NCBI GenBank assembly: GCA_051888775.1
Contig: JBJFCE010000051.1
Span: 1 to 11,216, forward strand
DNA from: JBJFCE01 sp051888775
GTDB taxonomy: Bacteria; Bacillota; Clostridia; Lachnospirales; Lachnospiraceae
Reading direction: 5' to 3'
Length of the DNA: 11,216 nt
Positions 7,005-11,216 of the stretch are shown here, one piece after another. The first letter of the stretch is position 1, and the number at the start of each line of letters is the position of its first letter. The notes under the pieces are model-generated. The model searched no databases. It worked only from the letters and a program-made list of their open reading frames with translations, and had not been told where the DNA came from. The position numbers and the translations under genes were made by a program.

Positions 7005-8528
7005 TTATTTCAAACACCTGACGGTACACCCTGTCCGATCGGACATTCCCTGTACGGGCAGATGCTCTCTGCGATATTGTTGTATCAGTTCCACTGCTGC
7101 CCGGGTGATCCGTTCGCCCGACAGGATCAGTGGAATTCCGGGCGGATACAGATAGATCGTCTCTGCGGCGATATGTCCCGGACTGTTTTCAAATACCACA
7201 ACCTCCGTTTCTGCTTCCTCTGCTTCAAGTACTTCCTTCATTGTATACACAGGTGGTGCTTCCTTCTGTCCGGCAATGACCTGTGTCAACAGCTGCATGG
7301 AAGCATGTACAAGGTCCGATGCTTTCCCTGCCATCTGCCCTACTTGGCTTTGCCGTTCCGGTTCGGACCGGCTCTGTCTTGCTGCCGGACACGATACATC
7401 GATCTCACACAATGCCTTTGCCAGACGAAGAAGCCCCGACCATTCATCCATCACGGTCATGATCGCAACGACGTGATATTCATCCGCCATTTCCATTTGC
7501 AGGCGATACGTCTGTAACAGAATATCCTGCACTTCTTTTCCTGTGTAACCGCTTTCCTGCGTTAATATCAGTAGTTTGCCCGGATCCATTGCTTTCATGC
7601 CGTTTTCCGTACAAAATTTCTCATCCGCAATATGCAGATACCGGAGTTCCTGTACCTGCTTCATAAATGCACTGCGATACTCAAAAAAGCGTTCAAACCA
7701 TTCTTTTGCATGGTTCTGTATCTGTCTGATACAATGATCGGCAGATCCCATGAGCAGATAGGACGGGCTGCTGGTCTGATAGATTTTGAGAAACCGTCTG
7801 AGACGTTCTCTGTCAACTCTTGTACCGTTCACATGCAAAAGCGCCGTCTGCGTAAGTGCCGGTAACGTTTTATGAAGACTGTGGATAACCAGATCCGCAC
7901 CACAGGAAATGCTGCTCTTTGGTAGCCGCTCATCCAATCCGAAATGCGCGCCATGTGCTTCATCCACAATCAGTATTTTATCATAGGCATGCACGATCTG
8001 TGCGATTTTTTCAACGTCGGATACAAATCCGTCATAGGTCGGCGATGTGATCATGACCGCCTTTGCTTCCGGCGCCGCTTCCAGTGCACGTTTCACTTCT
8101 TCCGGCCGTACAACGCCGTACAATCCGTATTCCTCCAGCAAGTCGGGAAACAAAGAATAGATCCTGCTCCCGCTCAGATATACACCGTGATAAGCGCTGG
8201 CATGTGCATTCCGGCTAAGGATCAACGTCTCTTTTTCCCGCACGGCTGTGCTGATCGCTGTCAGGATACCGCAGGTGCTTCCGTTTACAAGAAAGTATGT
8301 CTCTTCGGAATGATACAGCTTCGCTGCATTCTCCATCGCCTCTTTCAGAATCCCTTCTGCATGATGCAGGTTGTCAAACCCCTCGATCTCCGTAATGTCC
8401 AAATGTGCCATACCTCCCGGTATTCCGGCACGGTCCATTCGCTTATGCCCCGGCATATGGAAGGGATATTCTTCCGACTCATCCAGCCTTTTTAATTTTT
8501 GGTATAAACTGTAATTTGTGTTGTCCAT
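7005..8528 (-). CDS. YaaO-type Orn/Lys/Arg decarboxylase family PLP enzyme
   Basis: This 507-aa fold-type I PLP enzyme belongs to the short Gram-positive Orn/Lys/Arg decarboxylase family (B. subtilis YaaO and SpeA), which lacks the N-terminal wing domain of the E. coli enzymes. Key segments are YPFHMPGHKR (21-30), DITEIEGFDNLH (44-55), NGSTCG (82-87, phosphate binding), VDEAHGAH (188-195, with the Asp for the pyridine nitrogen), and SLHKTLPALTQ (217-227) with predicted Schiff-base Lys220. The C-terminal decarboxylase domain follows from about 390. Arginine, lysine or ornithine could be the substrate, so I give no symbol. The start lies 50 nt inside the HD gene; AAGGA is only 1 nt before the ATG, but the N-terminus fits the family, so translational coupling is likely. 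yaaO begins the homologous cluster in B. subtilis. Confidence 0.92.
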   Translation of the reverse strand: MDNTNYSLYQKLKRLDESEEYPFHMPGHKRMDRAGIPGGMAHLDITEIEGFDNLHHAEGILKEAMENAAKLYHSEETYFLVNGSTCGILTAISTAVREKETLILSRNAHASAYHGVYLSGSRIYSLFPDLLEEYGLYGVVRPEEVKRALEAAPEAKAVMITSPTYDGFVSDVEKIAQIVHAYDKILIVDEAHGAHFGLDERLPKSSISCGADLVIHSLHKTLPALTQTALLHVNGTRVDRERLRRFLKIYQTSSPSYLLMGSADHCIRQIQNHAKEWFERFFEYRSAFMKQVQELRYLHIADEKFCTENGMKAMDPGKLLILTQESGYTGKEVQDILLQTYRLQMEMADEYHVVAIMTVMDEWSGLLRLAKALCEIDVSCPAARQSRSEPERQSQVGQMAGKASDLVHASMQLLTQVIAGQKEAPPVYTMKEVLEAEEAETEVVVFENSPGHIAAETIYLYPPGIPLILSGERITRAAVELIQQYRREHLPVQGMSDRTGCTVRCLK

Positions 8529-9063
8529 ATCCTTTTACTACTCTGCTCTTTCCCTGATGTACATGAAAAGTCTCCATCAAAGAGCAATACTTGTCCGCCA
8601 TTGTAACGATCCACGCCTCCCGGCACATGGGCGGTACAATCGTTAACGGCCACATATGCTTTCTGATAATGTCCCTCTGACGCGGATTCAAGCGATATTC
8701 CTTTTCTGCATTTTTTAATGCAATTCCCGGATGATAAAAGCCATGCAGATTGCAGATGTTGCGATGCTCCTTGCTGTGCCAGTCATACTGAAAATAATCA
8801 TGTAACAGAGCGCCTCGCAGCAGATCCCTTTTATGGCACCGAATGCCTAAAAAACGCGCAATTACAAAGCTGCATAGCGCAACATTGATACTATGCCTTC
8901 TGACAGACATGTTTCCATGCTGGATATTGTTCTCGGACTCCCGAAAGTTGGGCGATTCCAGAATATCCGCGCCGTATTTTTTCATATAGCCGAAAAATCG
9001 GTTTCTTTCTCGGATTTTATCACGTTTTCTTCGCATAAAACCTTGTTCCCCTTTGTTCTTCAT
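8479..9063 (-). CDS. HD-domain protein (putative metal-dependent phosphohydrolase)
   Basis: The 194-aa cytoplasmic protein carries an HD-superfamily core: RRHSINVA (H57), LLHDYFQYDW (H88-D89), FYHPG (H111), KHMWPL (H136) and MADKYCS (D157). This spacing fits a metal-binding HD hydrolase, possibly with more than one metal. The first 25 residues are very basic and the C-terminus is lysine-rich, so it may touch nucleic acid or the membrane surface. The substrate cannot be told from the sequence; nucleotides and phosphate esters are usual for HD enzymes. The ATG at 9063 has no clear ribosome site; an in-frame ATG at 9036 (MRRKRDK) has AAGG 4 nt and AAAGGGG 11 nt upstream and may be the true start. 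An in-frame stop lies just upstream of 9063. It overlaps the decarboxylase gene by 50 nt and is 48 nt after the L,D-transpeptidase gene. Confidence 0.83.
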   Translation of the reverse strand: MKNKGEQGFMRRKRDKIRERNRFFGYMKKYGADILESPNFRESENNIQHGNMSVRRHSINVALCSFVIARFLGIRCHKRDLLRGALLHDYFQYDWHSKEHRNICNLHGFYHPGIALKNAEKEYRLNPRQRDIIRKHMWPLTIVPPMCREAWIVTMADKYCSLMETFHVHQGKSRVVKGYGQHKLQFIPKIKKAG

Positions 9064-9111
9064 CCCATCTTGGTGACTCTATAAGCCTGCACCGAATCAT
9101 TCCTTTTTATT

Positions 9112-10851
9112 TTAATAATAGCAAATAATCGGCATTCCGGAATATACATACCCGTAAATTTTCTGTGCCATGCCATAGGGTAAATTGACACATCCGTGAG
9201 AACCATGTTCCATATAAATATCTGCTCCGAATTCCGAACGCCATGTTGCATCGTGCATTCCGACAGATCCGTTAAAAGGCATCCAGTAATTTACATGTGA
9301 TTCCCATGTTGGTCCCCGCAGTATCACATCCTTTGTTCGATACTCCAGATCATAGACCCCTGCCGGCGTTGCATTGCCGTTTGCCATACAGCCGGAGACC
9401 ACATCCGTCTCCAAAATCAGTTCTCCCTCTATATAAAGATACAGATGTTGATGCCCCAGGTCAATCTCAACATAAGAATCTCCGATACTATTTTCACTAA
9501 AATCCGCACCGCGCCGCTTATATTCCGGCTCTCTCACCACCGCTTCTCCGCTTTGCAGATCCTCTAACAGATGCTCGGTCTCCGCATCTACATCCAGCAT
9601 CCAGCCGAAAGCACTTCTCAGTTTTTTTGTGGTACCGCCTGTTGTCACAAATTCCTTCTCGGTATAATACGTATCTCTCTCCTCTGCCATATTTTCCACA
9701 TACGCACGCACTGCCTTTTTATCCAGATAAACACTGCTTCCCCGGATAGAAAGCCATTCGTGGATGGTATCTCCGTCCAAAATCACTTCTTCTTCGCCGA
9801 ACCGATATGTAATCTGAGTCTGGGTGTAATGATTCAGCTGCTCTACCAATCGCACCAGCTTCACATTATCGGAACAGACACTCGGCGCAAGATACAGTTC
9901 TTTTTCTTCCAGATCCATGCTCTCCTGCATCTGTAAAAATGCTTCCAAAATCTGATCCGCCGCTTCCGGTGACAACTGACACCCCTCATCTTCCAGCAAA
10001 ATCCGATAGCCTTTGATATCCGGCAAATATTCACTAATTACCGCTGAAACCGGTTCCCTTTGATTCTCCTCATCAAAAATAGAAAGCGTAGTGATTTTTT
10101 CCAACAATTCCGCCGTATCATAAGTTACTTCTTCCGATATGTCGTAACTTGACTCCGTAATGACTCCCTGAAACCACAAAAACGGATTCTGCTCTTTACA
10201 GATTTCCTGTAGTTCTTCCTGAATGGGATAATCTATGGAAATCTCACCTGCACAAATCGTCTCCTGCACATCCCCGCGGGCATTTACTGTCAGACGATAC
10301 TCACGAACCTCATCCTGAAACATTTCTTCTGCATCCTGCACTGTCATACAGCTGCAGTCTCTGCCGGCAATCGTTGTTCCGAAATAATAATGGCTGGAAA
10401 AATAATATGCAAATCCGGCATAAGTCAACAAGAGTACAAACACAATTGCTACAGGAATCAACAACCATTTTCTCTTTTTATGCCGCGCAGAAGATTGCTC
10501 CTGTACCTTGTTTTCTTCCGCTTTACTTGTTTCTGCCTTGTCTGTTTCCAGTTCGCATGTTTCGACTTTGTCCGTTTCGGCTTCGCTTGTTTCGACTTTG
10601 TCCGTTTCGGCTTCGCTTGTTTCCGGTTCGCATGTTTCGACTTCACTTGTATCGGCTTTGTCTGTTTCGACTTTACTCGCTCCCGGCTCGTCGGCTTTAC
10701 CATCCACTGTTTCTATGCTATTCTTTTCTATTTCCTCATTTTCATCAGCAGACCGTTCCGTATTCCGGAGTTCTTCCTGCTGCGCTGTTTTCTCCACTTC
10801 CTGATTCTCCACAAAATCTCCTTCAGGCAAACCACTTCCGGTAACCTTCAT
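9112..10851 (-). CDS. Membrane-anchored L,D-transpeptidase (YkuD) with PG-binding-4 region and repeat tail
   Basis: The 579-aa cell-wall enzyme has four parts. Residues 1-127 are an acidic cytoplasmic tail containing eleven pentapeptide repeats (61-115). KKRKW followed by a hydrophobic segment (about 129-150) forms a signal anchor with the N-terminus inside. Residues about 157-440 resemble the extracellular PG-binding-4 region that accompanies many clostridial transpeptidases (FGTTIAGRDCSCMTVQDAEEMF is a variant of its usual opening). Residues about 459-579 are the YkuD domain with H533 and the catalytic HGSHGCVNLP motif (H552, C554). Such enzymes make 3-3 cross-links in peptidoglycan using tetrapeptide stems. 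Eight cysteines lie outside the membrane, more than the single catalytic one required. ATG 10851 has no visible ribosome site; an in-frame GTG at 10812 has AAGGAG 5 nt upstream and may be the real start (566 aa). It is the first gene after its own promoter. Confidence 0.93.
   Translation of the reverse strand: MKVTGSGLPEGDFVENQEVEKTAQQEELRNTERSADENEEIEKNSIETVDGKADEPGASKVETDKADTSEVETCEPETSEAETDKVETSEAETDKVETCELETDKAETSKAEENKVQEQSSARHKKRKWLLIPVAIVFVLLLTYAGFAYYFSSHYYFGTTIAGRDCSCMTVQDAEEMFQDEVREYRLTVNARGDVQETICAGEISIDYPIQEELQEICKEQNPFLWFQGVITESSYDISEEVTYDTAELLEKITTLSIFDEENQREPVSAVISEYLPDIKGYRILLEDEGCQLSPEAADQILEAFLQMQESMDLEEKELYLAPSVCSDNVKLVRLVEQLNHYTQTQITYRFGEEEVILDGDTIHEWLSIRGSSVYLDKKAVRAYVENMAEERDTYYTEKEFVTTGGTTKKLRSAFGWMLDVDAETEHLLEDLQSGEAVVREPEYKRRGADFSENSIGDSYVEIDLGHQHLYLYIEGELILETDVVSGCMANGNATPAGVYDLEYRTKDVILRGPTWESHVNYWMPFNGSVGMHDATWRSEFGADIYMEHGSHGCVNLPYGMAQKIYGYVYSGMPIICYY
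10507..10671 (-). repeat. Pentapeptide-coding tandem repeat in the L,D-transpeptidase tail
   Basis: Eleven consecutive 15-nt units encode pentapeptides with consensus (V/A)-E-T-(D/S/C)-(K/E), residues 61-115. Within this, 10561-10590 and 10591-10620 are identical 30-nt copies (each encodes TSEAETDKVE), so the array expanded recently at the DNA level. The array is in frame in multiples of 15 nt, so changes in copy number would lengthen or shorten the tail without a frameshift. Confidence 0.9.
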
Positions 10852-10897
10852 TTGTTAATTTTTATAACTCTATTACAAACTTTCCCATAATATGAAT

Positions 10898-10906
10898 AGT
10901 ATAACA
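10898..10906 (-). promoter_or_regulatory. Extended -10 promoter upstream of the L,D-transpeptidase gene
   Basis: The minus strand reads TGTTATACT, an extended -10 (TGn plus TATACT, five of six to consensus). No good -35 is present at 17 nt; TTGTGC is found with a 19-nt spacer. The predicted start is near 10891, giving a leader of about 40 nt. It lies just after the tRNA terminator, as expected for a new transcription unit. Confidence 0.6.
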
Positions 10907-10926
10907 TACCTATCGCACTTACGCAC

Positions 10927-10968
10927 AAAAAAAGCCTCAACAAATCATAAATATTTGCTGAGGTTTTT
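10927..10968 (-). terminator. Intrinsic terminator after the tRNA cluster
   Basis: CCTCA-A-CAAAT (10935-10945) pairs with ATTTG-C-TGAGG (10953-10963) with one A/C mismatch and a 7-nt loop. On the minus strand the stem is followed by a run of seven T (complement of 10927-10933), so it ends the tRNA transcript about 10 nt after tRNA-Lys. The plus strand also has TTTTT after the stem, so the structure is symmetrical and could work in both directions. Confidence 0.85.
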
Positions 10969-10973
10969 ATCAA

Positions 10974-11046
10974 TGAGACACGGGGGATTCGAACCCCCGA
11001 CAACTTGATTAAAAGTCAAGTGCTCTACCGACTGAGCTAGTATCCC
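10974..11046 (-). tRNA. tRNA-Lys (TTT)
   Basis: The 73-nt cloverleaf folds fully: 7-bp acceptor GGGATAC/GTGTCTC (one G-T pair), D-stem GCTC/GAGC, anticodon stem CTTGA/TCAAG around loop CTTTTAA (anticodon TTT, decoding AAA/AAG), T-stem GGGGG/CCCCC with TTCGAAT. The discriminator is A at 10974. The next bases are TTG, so CCA is not encoded and must be added by CCA-adding enzyme. Last gene of the tRNA cluster. Confidence 0.96.
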
Positions 11047-11086
11047 ATATGCTTGTCCCTTTTGTGCATTTCTTTACAAAAGAAAA

Positions 11087-11159
<73 letters not shown>

Positions 11160-11166
11160 ATTTGAG

Positions 11167-11216
11167 TAGCGGGGACAGGATTTGAACCTATGACCTTCGG
11201 GTTATGAGCCCGACGA
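11167..11216 (-). tRNA. Partial initiator tRNA-Met (CAT), cut by window end
   Basis: Only the last 50 nt are inside the window: anticodon stem TCGGG/CCCGA with loop CTCATAA (anticodon CAT), variable loop AGGTC, T-arm ATAGG-TTCAAAT-CCTGT, acceptor strand CCCCGCT and discriminator A. Three stacked G-C pairs next to the anticodon loop mark the initiator type (tRNA-fMet) and not the elongator. CCA is not encoded. The 5' half, including the 1-72 mismatch that would confirm the initiator, lies beyond the window. Confidence 0.88.

Noticed and set aside
6654..7517. Long plus-strand open frame (287 codons)
   Set aside because: It lies fully opposite pyk and the decarboxylase gene, whose protein families are certain, crosses their junction, and has no recognisable motif.
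10390..10890. Plus-strand open frame with a striking Phe/Cys/Arg pentad repeat (FACFDFVRFG...)
   Set aside because: It is the complement of the repeat-coding tail of the L,D-transpeptidase; the 15-nt repeat stays open in several frames. It has no ribosome site and no family resemblance.

Overview
The window looks like chromosomal core sequence from a low-to-mid GC anaerobic Firmicute. A Lachnospiraceae-type Clostridium is my best guess, inferred from protein style (RicT, YaaR, a short pyruvate kinase, an L,D-transpeptidase with a PG-binding-4 region), from gene order, and from tRNA genes without an encoded CCA. I see no phage, plasmid, transposase or CRISPR signature. Every gene is on the minus strand, so transcription runs from position 11216 towards position 1.

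In transcription order the window opens with a tRNA cluster: a partial initiator tRNA-Met cut by the window end, tRNA-Phe(GAA) and tRNA-Lys(TTT). A strong terminator hairpin closes it at 10927-10968. An extended -10 promoter at about 10898-10906 then starts the next transcript. This encodes a membrane-anchored L,D-transpeptidase with an unusual cytoplasmic pentapeptide-repeat tail, a small HD-domain protein, and a YaaO-type PLP-dependent decarboxylase whose start lies inside the HD gene. Pyruvate kinase and glycerol kinase follow, each separated by only about 30 nt.

After a 61-nt gap with a plausible internal promoter comes a block resembling the Bacillus subtilis yaaO-tmk-yaaQ-yaaR-holB-yaaT(ricT)-yabA-yabB neighbourhood. 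Here it contains a divergent guanylate-kinase-like protein (where tmk would be), YaaR, the DNA polymerase III delta-prime subunit, RicT and a TrmN6-type tRNA methyltransferase. The two central-carbon genes pyk and glpK lie between the yaaO-like gene and the rest of the block. The window thus mixes cell-wall cross-linking, amine or amino-acid metabolism, lower glycolysis and glycerol entry, clamp loading and tRNA modification in what could be one long readthrough unit with internal promoters.

The window begins exactly at a perfect 29-bp inverted repeat (1-29 and 62-90, 32-nt spacer) and ends inside a tRNA. Both are repeat-prone places, so this may be a whole assembly contig. The inverted repeat is the least explained element. 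Other points worth a second look are the altered nucleotide-binding motifs in the Gmk-like protein, the apparent loss of the HPr-phosphorylated histidine in GlpK, and the tandem-repeat tail on the L,D-transpeptidase. I found no clear evidence for a wholly new system; these are individual oddities in a mostly ordinary housekeeping region.
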